From the NCBI GenBank assembly GCA_963708855.1, contig CAVPUM010000027.1, positions 1 to 64,000 of the forward strand: a stretch of DNA of 64,000 nt, given 5' to 3'. This stretch comes from CAIWHR01 sp963708855. GTDB taxonomy: Bacteria > Pseudomonadota > Gammaproteobacteria > Burkholderiales > Casimicrobiaceae. Made by a program: the position numbers and the translations under genes. Of this stretch, positions 1 through 10,470 are shown in pieces (position 1 is the stretch's first letter; every line of letters starts with the position of its first letter). A model generated the notes under the pieces. The model had not been told where the DNA came from and made no database searches. It saw only the letters and a list, made by a program, of their open reading frames with translations.

Positions 1-1180
1 TCGCGCCCCATCCGCAGCTGGCGCCCATCAGCATGGCGGTAGGCGAGCCGCAGGATGCCCCGCCGCCGTTCCTGGCGGAGGCGATCGCCTCCCATGCGCA
101 CCTCTGGAATCGCTACCCTCCGGCCATCGGCACCGTCGAATTCCGGCAGGCGGCGCAGGGCTACCTGGAGCGCCGTTATCCAGTCACCCGCGGCCGGATC
201 GATCCCGATGCGCACCTCTCGCCGGTGACGAGCAGCCGCGAGGGCCTCTATCTTGCGGCGTCGATAGCGACGAGTCCGTCGCGCGAGGCGCCGCTCGCCG
301 TGATGCAGAACCCGTTCTACCAGACATACCGCGCGGCGGCGATCATGGCGGGCGCGGAGCCCTGTATCTCGCGCACAGCGGGTTTCCGGAGTTCGCGCTC
401 GATCTCGCCGGTCGACGAGTCGACCTGGTCGCGCACGTCGATCCTCTACCTGTGCTCGCCGTCGAATCCGGACGGGCGGGTGTTGTGCAGCAACAGATGC
501 GCCGGGCGATCGAGGCGGCGCGCCGGCACAATTTCCTCGTCGTCTTCGACGAGTGCTACGCCGAGCTCTACGACGACGGGCCGCCGCAGGGGGCGCTCGA
601 CGTGCTCGCGGCGATGGAGCGCTCGCGGCACTGGCTCGACAACGTGCTGGTGCTGCACTCGCTGTCCAAGCGTTCGAGCGCCGCGGGTATGCGCTCCGGC
701 TTCGCCGTCGGCGCGGCCGACGTCCTCGCCGCGCTCAATCGGGTGCGGCTCAACGGCACCGCGTGCACGCCGCTGCCGCTGCTCGCCGCCGCGACGGCGC
801 TGTGGTCGGAGGACACGCACGTCGACGCGATGCGCGCGCGTCTGCGCGGCGCAAGGACATCGCCGACCGGCTGCTCGGCGGCCACGCGGGTATTACCGTC
901 CGCCGTGCGGCTTCTTCCTGTGGCTGCGCGTCGACGACGGGCTGGCGCTGACCCGGCGCCTGTGGCGCGAATTCGCCCTGCGCGTGCTGCCCGGAGCCTA
1001 TCTCACCCAACCCGATGCGGACGGCACCAACGCGGGGACGCCTTCGTGCGCATTGCGCTCGTCCACGACCCCGAAACGACCGACGCCGGGCTGTCGCGGC
1101 TGGCCGCGGCGCTCGGCCTCCCGCCGGCCCCGGCCGGGCAGGGTGCGGCGCCCTCTCGCCAAGCGGCGGAAGTCGGCTTA
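1..1180 (+). CDS. DapC-like PLP aminotransferase, 5'-partial, frameshifted
   Basis: This is the C-terminal majority of a fold-type I PLP aminotransferase resembling succinyldiaminopimelate aminotransferase. The frame is open from base 3 and already reads LAPISMAVGEPQ, which aligns with LAPISLSIGEPR of the paralogue at 47298-48492. The ATG at 33 is therefore internal and the true start lies before the window. Visible motifs are YPPAIGTVEFRQA, NPFYQTY, LCSPSNPDGRV, VVFDECYAELY and the PLP-lysine segment HSLSKRSSAAGMRSG. The coding frame changes near 370, 412, 480, 860, 890 and 1030, yet each piece matches the family, so indel errors are likely. The exact stop is uncertain because the last frame runs into aapJ at 1240. 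It precedes the aap importer on the same strand. Confidence 0.8.
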
Positions 1181-1236
1181 CACTCGTGCCGCGCGAAATT
1201 TCGAGCCGGACTTCGGCCCATTCCGAGGAGGAAAAC

Positions 1237-2255
1237 ATGATGAAGAAATTGGCAATTGCCGCGGCGCTCCTGGCCACGTTCGCGGGCAACGCGCAGGCCG
1301 GCAAGACGCTCGATACGATCAAGCAGAAGGATGTGCTGGTCTGCGGGGTCAATCCCAGCCTGCCGGGGTTCTCGGCGGCGGACAGCCAGGGCAACTGGGC
1401 GGGACTCGATGTCGACGTCTGCCGGGCGTTCGCGGCGACGATCCTGGGCGACGCGAAGAAGGTCAAATGGGTGCCGCTCAACGCCTCGCAGCGCTTCACC
1501 GCGCTGCAATCGGGCGAGATCGACGTCCTGTGCGCAACACGACGTGGACGCTGACCCGCGACGCGTCGCTGGGCCTCGAGTTCACCGGCGTCACGTATTA
1601 CGACGGCCAGGGCTTCATGGTGCCCAAGAAGTCGAAGGTCACCAGCGCGAAGCAGTTGAAGGGCGCGACCGTCTGCGTGCAATCGGGCACGACGACCGAG
1701 AAGAATCTGTCCGACTACTCGAAGTCCAACAACCTGGCGATGAAGCCGGTCGTCTTCGAGACGCAGGAGGCCACCAACAAGGCGTACTTCTCGGGCCGCT
1801 GCCAGGCCTACACGACGGACGCGTCGGGCCTGGCCTCGGTGCGCAACAAGGAAGCGGGCAACCCGGAAGACCACGTGATCCTGCCGGACCTCATTTCCAA
1901 GGAGCCGCTGGGACCGTCGGTGCGGCGCGGTGACGACGAGTACTTCACGATCGTCAAGTGGGTCGTGTTCGCGCTGATCGAAGCCGAGGAGTACGGAATC
2001 ACGCAGGAGAACGTCGACGCGATGAGGGTGTCGAGCAAGGATCCGGTGGTGCAGCGCATCCTCGGCACGTCGGAGGACACCGGCAAGCTGCTCGGGCTCG
2101 ACAAGGACTGGGCGTATCGCGCGATCAAGGCCGTCGGCAACTACGGCGAGATCTTCGAGCGCAACGTCGGTCCGAAGTCCGCACTGAAGCTGCCGCGCGG
2201 CGCGAACAACCTCTGGAACAAGGGCGGCCTGATGTACGCGCCGCCGGTGCGCTAG
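1237..2255 (+). CDS. aapJ: General L-amino acid ABC transporter, periplasmic binding protein
   Basis: This is the periplasmic substrate-binding subunit of a polar amino acid uptake system of the AapJ/BztA type (about 340 aa). The start is the first ATG of an ATG ATG pair, preceded by a strong GAGGAGG ribosome site about 5 bases upstream. A Sec signal peptide (MMKKLAIAAALLATFAGNAQA) is followed by the mature type 3 binding-protein fold, with GVNPSLPGFS near the N-terminus and TTWTLTRDASLG in the middle. The frame breaks once near 1531, where DVL-RNTTWTLT needs one extra base, and resumes in another frame to the stop at 2255. It heads the aapJQMP operon and is followed by a very strong intercistronic hairpin. 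Confidence 0.92.
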
Positions 2256-2264
2256 GCGATTCTC

Positions 2265-2310
2265 GGGACGCCGGGCGCGCGGGGCATCGCCCCGCGCGCC
2301 CGGCCGTCCC
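2265..2310 (+). promoter_or_regulatory. Intercistronic stem-loop between aapJ and aapQ
   Basis: A 15-bp perfect inverted repeat (2271-2285 against 2289-2303) encloses a three-base loop. It extends by six further pairs (2265-2270 against 2305-2310) across one bulged C. There is no T tract, so it does not look like a normal intrinsic terminator. Such structures often stabilise the upstream binding-protein mRNA and lower permease expression. That role is inferred here. A second GC-rich hairpin-prone stretch follows at 2312-2336. Confidence 0.75.
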
Positions 2311-2366
2311 GGCGCGGGGCGGCGCGCGCCCCGCCTATCGACTTCCAACCCGCGCAGGGTGTGGTG

Positions 2367-3541
2367 ATGGCGGCTCCTCCCAAGCATTTCCGCTGGTCCT
2401 GGCGCAGCGCGGCGTTTCGCGGCCTCGTCTATCAGATCGTCGCCGTGTTGCTGGTGGTCGCGGCCGGCTGGTACCTCGTGCACAACACGCTGCTCAACAT
2501 GCGCGTGCGCGGGATCCAGAGCGGGTTCGACTTCCTGCAGCAGCCCGCCGGCTTCGGCATCAGCGAGAGCCTGTGGGAGTTCGATTCGGCGGAGACCTAC
2601 GCCAAGGCCTTCCTGATCGGTCTGTCGAACACGCTGCGCGTCGCGATCGTGGGCATCGTGCTGGCGACGATCCTGGGCACGCTGGTCGGCATCGGACGGC
2701 TGTCGCGCAACTTCCTCGTGCGCTCGCTTTGCACCGCGTACGTCGAGCTGTTTCGCAACGTGCCGCTGCTGCTGCAGCTCTTCATCTGGTACTTCATCCT
2801 GACGGAGTTCCTGCCGCCGATCGACGAGGCGCTGCAGCCGCTGCCGAGCGTCTTCTTCAGCAAGAACGGCCTGCAGTATCCGATTCCGGTCTGGGCGACG
2901 GGTCACGTCTGGCTGGCGGCGGGCATCCTCGGCGGCGGCGTCGGCGGCGTGGTTCTGGGCGCGGTTCGCGCGCCGCCGGCACGAGGACACGGGGCAGGTG
3001 CTGCCGGTGTTCCTGCCCGGCGCTTGTCATCGTCGTCGTCGGCGCGTTCCTGGGATGGCTCGCGGGCGGCGCGCCGACGGCGCTCGACATTCCGGAGAAG
3101 ACCGAGATCACCGTGGTCGGAGGCGGCGCGGTGACGCCGGAATTCCTGACGGTGCTGATCGGCTTGACGCTGTACACGGCGAGCTACATCGCCGAGATCG
3201 TTCGCGGCGGCATCCAGGCGGTGGCCTACGGGCAGCACGAGGCCGCCGCGGCGCTGGGCCTCAACCGGACGCAGGAAGTCCGGCTGATCCTGCTGCCGCA
3301 GGCGCTGCGCGTGATCATTCCGCCGATCACGAGCCAGTATCTCAATCTCACCAAGAACTCGTCGCTCGCCGTGGCGGTCGGCTACCCCGAACTGGTCTCG
3401 ATCTCGACGACCACGCTCAACCAGACCGGCCGCGCGATCGAGGCGATCGCGCTGGTGATGCTCTGCTACCTGACGCTGTCGCTGCTGACGGCGGCGATCA
3501 TGAACTGGTACAACCGCCGCGCGGCGATTCGCGAGCGATGA
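2367..3541 (+). CDS. aapQ: General L-amino acid ABC transporter, permease AapQ
   Basis: This is an inner-membrane permease of the HisM/AapQ family (about 390 aa). It has an N-terminal transmembrane segment (LVYQIVAVLLVVAAGWYLV), the conserved NTLRVAIVGIVLATILG stretch and FRNVPLLLQLFIWYF. The cytoplasmic EAA loop, which contacts the ATPase, reads HEAAAALGLNRTQ. ATG 2367 is preferred over the GTG codons at 2361 and 2364, although the ribosome site is weak. The frame shifts twice, near 2955 and 3025, with an intervening piece reading DTGQVLPVFLPG. All pieces fit the family, so sequence error is likely. The stop overlaps the start of aapM as ATGA. Confidence 0.9.
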
Positions 3542-4650
3542 GCGCCGCCGCCGAGGTCTTCCAGGTCATTCCCAGCCGCCCGCCGCCGGTGGCGACCGAG
3601 GGCGTGCTGCCGTGGCTCAGGCGCAACCTCTTTGCCGACTGGAAGAACACGCTCGGCACGCTGATCGTGCTGGCGCTCTTCGTCCGGTACCTGCCGCCGC
3701 TGCTGGACTGGGCCGTGTTCAACGCGGTGGCCCGCCCGGACAACGCCGCCTGCCGCGCGATCGGCCATGCCGGCGCCTGCTGGGGCGTGATCGCCGAGAA
3801 GTACCGGCTGATCCTGTTCGGACGCTACCCGTACGACGAGCAGTGGCGGCCGCTGGTCGCGACCGCGCTGATGATCGCGCTGCTCGCCGCGAGCTGCTAC
3901 CGGCCGTTCTGGAGCCGCTGGCTGATCGTCGCGTGGGCCGCGGTGCTCGCCGCGTTCTTCGTGCTGATGATGGGCGGCGTGCTCGGCCTCACCTTCGTGG
4001 AAACGGCGCGCTGGGGCGGATTTCCGCTGACGATCATGCTGTCGACGATCGGCCTCGTGACCGCGTTCCCGCTGTCGATCGCCGTGGCGCTCGGCCGGCG
4101 CTCGCGCCTGCCCGGCATCCGGACGCTGTGCGTGCTCTACGTCGAGCTGATCCGCGGCGTGCCGCTGATCTCGGTGCTGTTCATGGCGTCGTTCATGTTT
4201 CCGCTGTTCATGCCGGCCGGGTGGACGATCGACGTGCTCGTCCGCGTGCAGGTGGGGATCACGCTGTTTGCCGCCGCGTACCTGGCCGAAGTCGTGCGCG
4301 GCGGACTGCAGGCGCTGCCGCGGGGACAGTACGAGGCGGCGGCCTCGCTCGGCCTCACCTATTGGCAGACGACGCGGATGATCGTGCTGCCGCAGGCGCT
4401 GCGCCTCGTCGTGCCGGCGATCATGAACACGTTCATCGGCACGTTCAAGGACACTTCGCTCGTCACGATCGTCAGCCTCTACGACCTCACCGGCGCGCTG
4501 CAGCTCGCGCTGGGCGACGCCGACTGGCGCAAGTTCTTCCTCGAGGGGCAGCTCTTCGTCGCCGCGGTCTATTTCGTCTTCTGCTTCGCGATGTCGCGCT
4601 ACAGCCAGTGGATCGAGCGGCATCTCAACACCGGCACCCGCCGTCAATAG
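3538..4650 (+). CDS. aapM: General L-amino acid ABC transporter, permease AapM
   Basis: This 370-aa protein is the second inner-membrane permease of the Aap system and pairs with AapQ. Its frame is unbroken. Transmembrane segments include TLGTLIVLALFVRYLPPLL near residue 35, ALMIALLAASCYRPFW and VAFFVLMMGGVLGL-like stretches in the middle, and a C-terminal permease core. The EAA loop reads YEAAASLGLTYWQTTRMI near residue 265. The start overlaps the aapQ stop by ATGA, which indicates translational coupling. aapP follows after 16 bases. Confidence 0.95.
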   Translation: MSAAAEVFQVIPSRPPPVATEGVLPWLRRNLFADWKNTLGTLIVLALFVRYLPPLLDWAVFNAVARPDNAACRAIGHAGACWGVIAEKYRLILFGRYPYDEQWRPLVATALMIALLAASCYRPFWSRWLIVAWAAVLAAFFVLMMGGVLGLTFVETARWGGFPLTIMLSTIGLVTAFPLSIAVALGRRSRLPGIRTLCVLYVELIRGVPLISVLFMASFMFPLFMPAGWTIDVLVRVQVGITLFAAAYLAEVVRGGLQALPRGQYEAAASLGLTYWQTTRMIVLPQALRLVVPAIMNTFIGTFKDTSLVTIVSLYDLTGALQLALGDADWRKFFLEGQLFVAAVYFVFCFAMSRYSQWIERHLNTGTRRQ

Positions 4651-4666
4651 CGCGACCGAGGCCAGC

Positions 4667-5414
4667 ATGCAGGCGACCGAACCCATCATCGAGTTCTCCC
4701 GCGTCAACAAGTGGTACGGCGCGTTCCACGTGCTGCGCGACATCGACCTCTCGGTCGCGCGCGGCGAGAAGATCGTGATCTGCGGCCCGTCCGGCTCGGG
4801 CAAGTCGACGCTGATCCGCTGCATCAACCGGCTCGAGGAGCACCAGCAGGGGGTGCTCAAGGTCGACGGCGTGGAGCTGACCGACGACCTGAAGGCGATC
4901 GAGACGATCCGCCGCAAGGTCGGGCATGGTGTTCCAGCAGTTCAACCTCTTTCCGCACCTGACCGTGCTCGAGAACCTGACGCTCGCGCCGATGTGGGTG
5001 GGCAGGATTCCCAAGCGCGAGGCGGACGAGCGCGCGATGCAGCAGCTCGTGCGGGTCAAGATCCCCGAGCAGGCGGGCAAGTACCCGCTGCAGCTCTCGG
5101 GCGGCCAGCAGCAGCGCGTCGCGATCGCCCGCGCGCTGTGCCTCACGCCGAAGATCATGCTGTTCGACGAGCCGACCTCCGCGCTCGACCCGGAGATGAT
5201 CAACGAGGTGCTGGACGTGATGATCGAGCTCGCGAACCAGGGCATCACGATGCTCTGCGTGACGCACGAGATGGGCTTCGCCCGCTCGGTCGCCGACCGC
5301 GTGATCTTCATGGACCAGGGACAGATCGTCGAGCAGAACACGCCGGCCGAGTTCTTCAAGAATCCGAAGAGCGAGCGGACGAAGGACTTCCTGTCGAAGA
5401 TCCTGGCGCACTAG
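4667..5414 (+). CDS. aapP: General L-amino acid ABC transporter, ATP-binding protein
   Basis: This is the ATPase that energises AapQM (about 249 aa, normal for the family). It shows Walker A GPSGSGKST near residue 40, a Q-loop in MVFQQFNLFPHL, signature LSGGQQQR, Walker B IMLFDEPTSALD and the H-loop CVTHEMGFA. There is one frame break near 4922, just before MVFQQF, where RRKVG should run into MVFQQ. The last gene of the aap operon, it follows aapM by 16 bases. Confidence 0.93.
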
Positions 5415-5469
5415 CGTGACGGTGCCCACGGCCCCTCGGCGCCGTCCCGGCGGGCACTGGCATGGCGCC

Positions 5470-6053
5470 GCGCGCGATGGCGATCCCGCTGATCGGCGCG
5501 ACGCTTCGAAACGCCGGGCGACGTCGTCGCGCGGCCGCACGCCAACTGCTACTGGCTGATTCCCGGGCGGCTGCTCGCGGGCGAGCATCCCGGGCGCCAT
5601 CGTCGCGGCGGAGGGCATCGCCAGGATCGACGCGCTGCTCGACGCCGGCGTCCGGCAGCTTCATCGACCTCACGGCGGAGCACGAGGGACCCGCGCCGTA
5701 CGCGCCGCTGCTCGAGCGGCGTGCCGCCGCGCGGAGAGTCCGCGTCGACCATCGGCGGTTCGCGATTCCGCGACTTCGGCGTGCCGTCGCCGGCACTGAT
5801 GCGGGCGACGCTGGACGCGATCTACGAGGCGATCGGACGCGGGCGACCCGCTCTACGTGCACTGCTGGGGCGGCATCGGCCGGACCGGCACGGTCGTCGG
5901 CTGCCTGCTGCGCGAGCAGGGCTTCGACGCGGCGCCGAGGCACTCGACCTGATCGCCCGCAAGTGGCGGGCGATGGAAAAGCGCGACCGGCATCCAGTTT
6001 CACCCGAAACACCCGAACAAAGCAGGTTCATCCAACGATGGCCTGGAGCGTAG
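5470..6053 (+). CDS. Dual-specificity/tyrosine phosphatase-like protein, multiply frameshifted
   Basis: Pieces in three frames assemble into a small cysteine phosphatase of about 190 aa. In order they read PHANCYWLIPGRLLAGEHPG, IARIDALLDAGV, FIDLTAEHEGPAPYAPLLE, FRDFGVPSPALMRATLDAI, the active-site loop YVHCWGGIGRTGTVVG (5860-5910, Cys-X5-Arg), and a tail ending FIQRWPGA at the stop 6053. This is the usual layout of bacterial dual-specificity-type phosphatases. At least four frame breaks occur between about 5500 and 5945, so the start is uncertain; an ATG lies at 5478. It follows aapP on the same strand and ends before the oppositely oriented cyclase. The substrate cannot be inferred. Confidence 0.7.
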
Positions 6054-6098
6054 TGCAGCCTGCGGAAACGCAGCAACACCGTCGATGCCCCGGAAGTA

Positions 6099-7842
6099 TC
6101 AACCTGCGTCAGCGCGATCGCTTGCCGATGGCAGAATGCTCGCCAACGCCGCCACCTCCGCGACGGCGTAATAGCTCACGCTCTGCGCCCGCCCGCGGAC
6201 GCGGACCGTGTGCTCCGGGAAGCGCGACAGATCGATGCCGGCGGCCTGTGCGCATGCGGCGGACACCACCAGCGCACATTGACGACTCTTGGTTTCCCCC
6301 TCGAGCCGCGAGGCCACGTTCACCGTGTCGCCCAGCGCGGAGACGATGGGCTGGGTCGGCGGTCCCATGGTGCCGACGATCGCCTCGCCGGCGTGAACGC
6401 TGATGCCGACGCGCAGCGGCTCGCGCAGCTCGGATGCCAGCGCAACGTTGATCTGCGTCAGCCGGCGCGATACCGCGATCGCGCCGCGCAAGGCATCGCG
6501 GCAGCCCTGCGCGAGATCGCTCGTGGTTCCGTAGAGCGCCATGAAGCCGTCGCCCTTGAACGTCGAATAGTAGCCGCCGGTCTCCTCGAGCGCGTCGGCC
6601 ATCTCGGCGAAGAAGCGGTTCAGGATGAACAGGACGTCGTAAGGCAGCCGATGCTCCGCGAGCCGGCTCGAATCGCGCAGATCCACGAACATCACCGCGA
6701 CGGCACGCTCGCGTCCGCCATCACCCGCCTGGTTGGCATCCGCGGCACCGGCGTGGGCCGGAAGCAGCGGCGTGATCTGCAGGTCGCCATTCGGACGCAG
6801 CTGGCAGGCGAGCCGCACGTTGGGCTCGGCGTGGATGCGCTGCAGCGCGAGCATTTCCGCGGAATTGGGCGCCGGTAGCGTGCCCAGGCCGCGGCCGACG
6901 CGCACGCGGCAGGTGGTGCACCGGGCCCGGCCGCCGCATACCGACGCGTGCGGAATGCGCGCCTCGCGCAGCGCCTCGAGCAGGGATTGGCCCGAATGCG
7001 CGATCAGCGTGCGGCCGCCGGCGTGGACGATGCGATAGGTTCCCGCCGCATCCGCAGGTTGCGGCGTGCCATCCGTGCCAGCAGCACGAGCCCCAGCATG
7101 CCGCCGGCGGTCGCCAACGCGAGATCCTTGCGCTCCTCCAGGTGCTCCTGCCGTGCCGCCGGCGCTCCCGTGGTCCCGGCGGCCTTGACCACCGGACCCG
7201 CATCGATTCGTCGGCGGCTCCGTCCTCCGGACGACGCGCCGACCTTCGCCGCGGCTGCGAGGTCCGCGGTCTTGCGCAACTCGAATCCCGCTCCCCAGAA
7301 GCCCAGCAAGGCGAGCAGCGGCACCATCGCCGCGCCAACGGTAGATCACGGGCAACCAGCGCCGGTATCCGGCGCGCAGCCGCAACCAGTAATGCAGGCC
7401 GAGGACGAGGTGGCCCCATACGATCAGCAGCAGCAAGGGCTGCCGGATGAGGGTCTCCGGGTTCGAGAAAAGCCGGCCGACGACGTGCGGATAGGTGGTT
7501 TCGACGCCCAGCATCGAGGCCGCGACCCGGGTGCCGAAGACGTGCGGAATCAGCATCAGCGGCACGCAGAGGCCCAGCGCCAGCTGTGCAAGCTCCCACG
7601 CCGGCATGCGCAAGCGTGTCCCGCCGCCAGAGCGCATACAGCCCCAGCATCGGGTGCACGATCAGGGCGAAGTAGAGCAGCAGGGTGCCCGGGAGGCTGC
7701 GCCAGACCGGGGACACGACCTGCCGCATCGCCTCCTGGGCATCCACGGAGACGATGCCGAGCGCGTGATTGGAAAAGTGAACGGTGACGAACAGGGCCAG
7801 CACCAGTCCGGTCGCAAGGCGCAGGGCGCGAAGGGTTCGCAT
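6099..7842 (-). CDS. Membrane adenylate cyclase with [2Fe-2S] ferredoxin module
   Basis: Start ATG 7842 (MRTLRALRLATGL). The N-terminal half holds several membrane segments rich in histidines (VHFSNHALG, LIVHPMLGLYALW, LIPHVFG, VWGHLVLGLHYW), like the SdhC/cytochrome b type heme anchor. Next comes a plant-type ferredoxin domain with SVCGGRARCTTC and a distal Cys in VRLACQLRP. The C-terminal class III cyclase domain has metal aspartates in FVDLRDSS and FKGDGFMALYG and the catalytic LGDTVNVASRLE. The K before GDG and the D in LGDT favour ATP as substrate. The layout recalls redox-sensing CyaC of Sinorhizobium, which has a quinone-responsive diheme anchor. Frame breaks occur near 7615, 7330 and 7045. 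The product is inferred to be cAMP made in response to redox state. Confidence 0.82.
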
Positions 7843-7960
7843 CGGGTGAGATAATGTGGCGAATCGACGGGTGGGGTAGGCGCGCTTCGGCCCGAGCCGG
7901 GAAGGGGCGCGGGCCACGGGAATTGTGGCAAGATGGCGCGCTTGGCCGGAAAGGGGGCGG

Positions 7961-9220
7961 ATGGCTATGGTACGTGGCAACGTCCGTCGGCAAAAGGCAG
8001 GGGGTGGGGTGGAACGTCTCAACCATGCACGGATCCTGATCTACAGCCACGACAGCTTCGGCCTCGGCCACCTGCGTCGCTGTCGGGCGATCGCACATGC
8101 GTTGGTCGACCGCTTCAAGGGCGTATCGGTGCTGATCCTGTCCGGTTCGCCCATCATCGGGAGCTTCGATTTCCGCTCGCGGGTGGACTTCGTGCGCATT
8201 CCCGGCGTGATCAAGCTCTCCGACGGCGAGTACCAGTCGCTCGGCCTGCACATCGCCCTCGACCAGACCATGGAGATGCGCGCGGCCATCATCCGGCAGA
8301 CGGCCTTGAGCTTCCGGCCGGATCTGTTTCTGGTGGACAAGGAGCCGCTTGGCCTCAAGGGCGAGGTCGTGCCGACGCTGCAGATGCTGAAGGCGCAGGG
8401 GACGACCCTCGTGCTGGGTCTGCGCGACATCATGGACGAGCCCAGGCTCCTGCTGAAGGAGTGGAAGCGCAAGCAGGTCTTTCCCACGCTGGAGCACGTC
8501 TACGACGAAATCTGGGTCTACGGCCTGGAGAATTTCGCCGACCCGCTGCAGGGCGTCGCCTGTCCGCCGGCCGTGCTCAAGAAGATCCTGTACACCGGAT
8601 ACCTCCGGCGGGCGGTGCCGCAGCTGACGGAGGCCGTCGCCGTGCCGGTGGGCGAAGACCCCTATGTGCTGGTGACCGTGGGCGGCGGCGACGACGGCAT
8701 GTCGGTCGTCGACTGGGTGCTGAGCGCGTACGAGCGCGACCCCGGCATCCCGTTGGCGGCGGTGCTGGTGCTCGGTCCTTTCATGCCGCCCGCGATGCAG
8801 CGGCAGTTTCGGGAGCGCGCCAAGCGGCTGCCCCGCATGGTGGTCGTGACGTTCGATGCCCACGTCGAGCTGTTGATGGAACGTGCCGTCGGCGTGGTGG
8901 CCATGGCGGGATACAACACGTTCTGCGAAATTCTTTCGCTGGACAAGCGCGCGATTCTCATCCCGCGGACGACGCCTCGGCAGGAACAGCTGCTGCGCGC
9001 GCTGCGTGCCGCCGAACTGGGCCTGGTCCGCACGCTCGACCCGCGCGGGGAGCACGATCCGGCCGTCATGGCCGCAGCGTTGCGGGGGCTGCCGCAACAG
9101 AAGCTGCCTTCCACGTGCGGCGCCGAACGGATGCTGGGCGGTCTCGACATCATCACCGATCTCGTGGCGATGCATGTCGGGGAAGCCACGTCGATAAAAG
9201 CGAAGGTCGCCGGGATCTGA
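7961..9220 (+). CDS. MurG-like glycosyltransferase (COG4671 type), first copy
   Basis: This 419-aa protein resembles the MurG/GT28 glycosyltransferases grouped as COG4671. Near the N-terminus it has ILIYSHDSFGLGHLRRC, the glycine-rich acceptor loop with GHLRR. The C-terminal donor half includes YVLVTVGGGDDG and the nucleotide-sugar stretch VAMAGYNTFCEILSLDKR, followed by IPRTTPRQEQLLRA. ATG 7961 has GGAAAGGGGG upstream; ATG 7967 and GTG 8009 are alternatives. A paralogue follows after 74 bases, so the two probably act in sequence on one glycan. There is no signal peptide, so it should be cytosolic or membrane-peripheral. The sugar and acceptor are unknown. Confidence 0.85.
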   Translation: MAMVRGNVRRQKAGGGVERLNHARILIYSHDSFGLGHLRRCRAIAHALVDRFKGVSVLILSGSPIIGSFDFRSRVDFVRIPGVIKLSDGEYQSLGLHIALDQTMEMRAAIIRQTALSFRPDLFLVDKEPLGLKGEVVPTLQMLKAQGTTLVLGLRDIMDEPRLLLKEWKRKQVFPTLEHVYDEIWVYGLENFADPLQGVACPPAVLKKILYTGYLRRAVPQLTEAVAVPVGEDPYVLVTVGGGDDGMSVVDWVLSAYERDPGIPLAAVLVLGPFMPPAMQRQFRERAKRLPRMVVVTFDAHVELLMERAVGVVAMAGYNTFCEILSLDKRAILIPRTTPRQEQLLRALRAAELGLVRTLDPRGEHDPAVMAAALRGLPQQKLPSTCGAERMLGGLDIITDLVAMHVGEATSIKAKVAGI

Positions 9221-9294
9221 CCGGCGCGCGCGACCCGGGCGGGCATGCCGCGCGCCCGGCATCACTTCCTCGAATCGTCATTCGGCGCAAGTCC

Positions 9295-10470
9295 ATGCCA
9301 GTCGTCATGATTTATGTCCAGCATCTGCTGGGCATCGGCCATCTCATGCGCGCCCGCCTTATCGCCGAGGCGATGGCGGAGATGGGGTTCGCCGTGCACC
9401 TCGTGAGCGGCGGCATGCCGATCGGCGGGCGCATGCCGCGCGGCGTGCGCATCGTGCAATTGCCGCCGATCCGGGTCTCGGACGCCAGCTTCATGCCCCT
9501 GCGGGACGGCGACCATGTTCCCATCGACGACGCGTACCGGACGACAAGGCGCGACATGCTGCTCGCGACCTACGACGCGGTGGCACCCGACGCGGTCATC
9601 TTCGAAACGTTTCCTTTCGGCCGGCGCTCGTTGCGCTTCGAGCTCGTGCCGCTGCTCGAGCGCATCGACGCGACGCACCCGCGACCCGTGGTGGTGGGCT
9701 CGGTGCGCGACATCCTGCAGATTCAGCAGAAGCCCGAACGCGAGCGCGAGATGCTCGGCTGGGCGAAGACCTGGTTCGACGCCATTCTCGTGCATGGCGA
9801 TCCCCGTTTCGCCCGTTTCGAGGAGACGTTTCCGCTCATGCCGGAACTCGGGCCGCCGGTGCATTACACGGGCTTCGTGCTCTCACCCGGCGACCGGCTC
9901 GCGGTCGGCGCGGGCGGTCCCCGGCCTGAGGTCGTGGTGTCCGCCGGAGGCGGCGCGGTCGGGATCGAGCTCCTCGCCATGGCGCTGGCGGCGCAGAAAG
10001 TGTCGCGCTTCGGACATCTGACGTGGCGGGTGCTGGCCGGACCCAACATTCCGGACGAGGGGTTGCGCCGCCTGCTGCGCGAGGCCGGCCCCGCCGCCGT
10101 TGTCGAAAGGTCGCGCGTCGATTTCCCGGCGCTCCTGCGGCAGGCATTCGTCTCCGTGTCGCAGGGCGGCTACAACACCGTCATGGACGTCGTCACCAGT
10201 GGCGTGCGACCGGTGGTCGTGCCCTTTACCGGCAGTGGGGAGACCGAGCAGCGCGCACGCGGCGAGCGCCTGCGCGACTTCAACCTTGCGGTCGTCGTGG
10301 ACGACCGGACCGGCACGCCGCCGATCCTTGCGGCGGCGGTCGAGGCGGCCGGCACCCGCGAGCAATGGGGACGCTGGGATTTCGACAGCGAGGGAGCGAC
10401 GAAGAGCGCGGCCATCGTGGCCGATCTGATTGCAGCGGGAGGGCGGGCCGCGTCAGGGGAAACCGGGTGA
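9295..10470 (+). CDS. MurG-like glycosyltransferase (COG4671 type), second copy
   Basis: This 391-aa protein is a paralogue of the preceding gene. Shared marks are the N-terminal MIYVQHLLGIGHLMRARLIAE loop, the central VVVSAGGGAVGIELL, and the C-terminal VSQGGYNTVMDVVTSG with PFTGSGETEQRARGERL. ATG 9295 is the first good start in frame. Its stop overlaps the next gene's GTG start (GTGA), which suggests coupled translation with the deacetylase-like protein. Fold and operon point to a nucleotide-sugar-dependent step in glycan assembly. The substrate cannot be read from the sequence. Confidence 0.85.
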   Translation: MPVVMIYVQHLLGIGHLMRARLIAEAMAEMGFAVHLVSGGMPIGGRMPRGVRIVQLPPIRVSDASFMPLRDGDHVPIDDAYRTTRRDMLLATYDAVAPDAVIFETFPFGRRSLRFELVPLLERIDATHPRPVVVGSVRDILQIQQKPEREREMLGWAKTWFDAILVHGDPRFARFEETFPLMPELGPPVHYTGFVLSPGDRLAVGAGGPRPEVVVSAGGGAVGIELLAMALAAQKVSRFGHLTWRVLAGPNIPDEGLRRLLREAGPAAVVERSRVDFPALLRQAFVSVSQGGYNTVMDVVTSGVRPVVVPFTGSGETEQRARGERLRDFNLAVVVDDRTGTPPILAAAVEAAGTREQWGRWDFDSEGATKSAAIVADLIAAGGRAASGETG

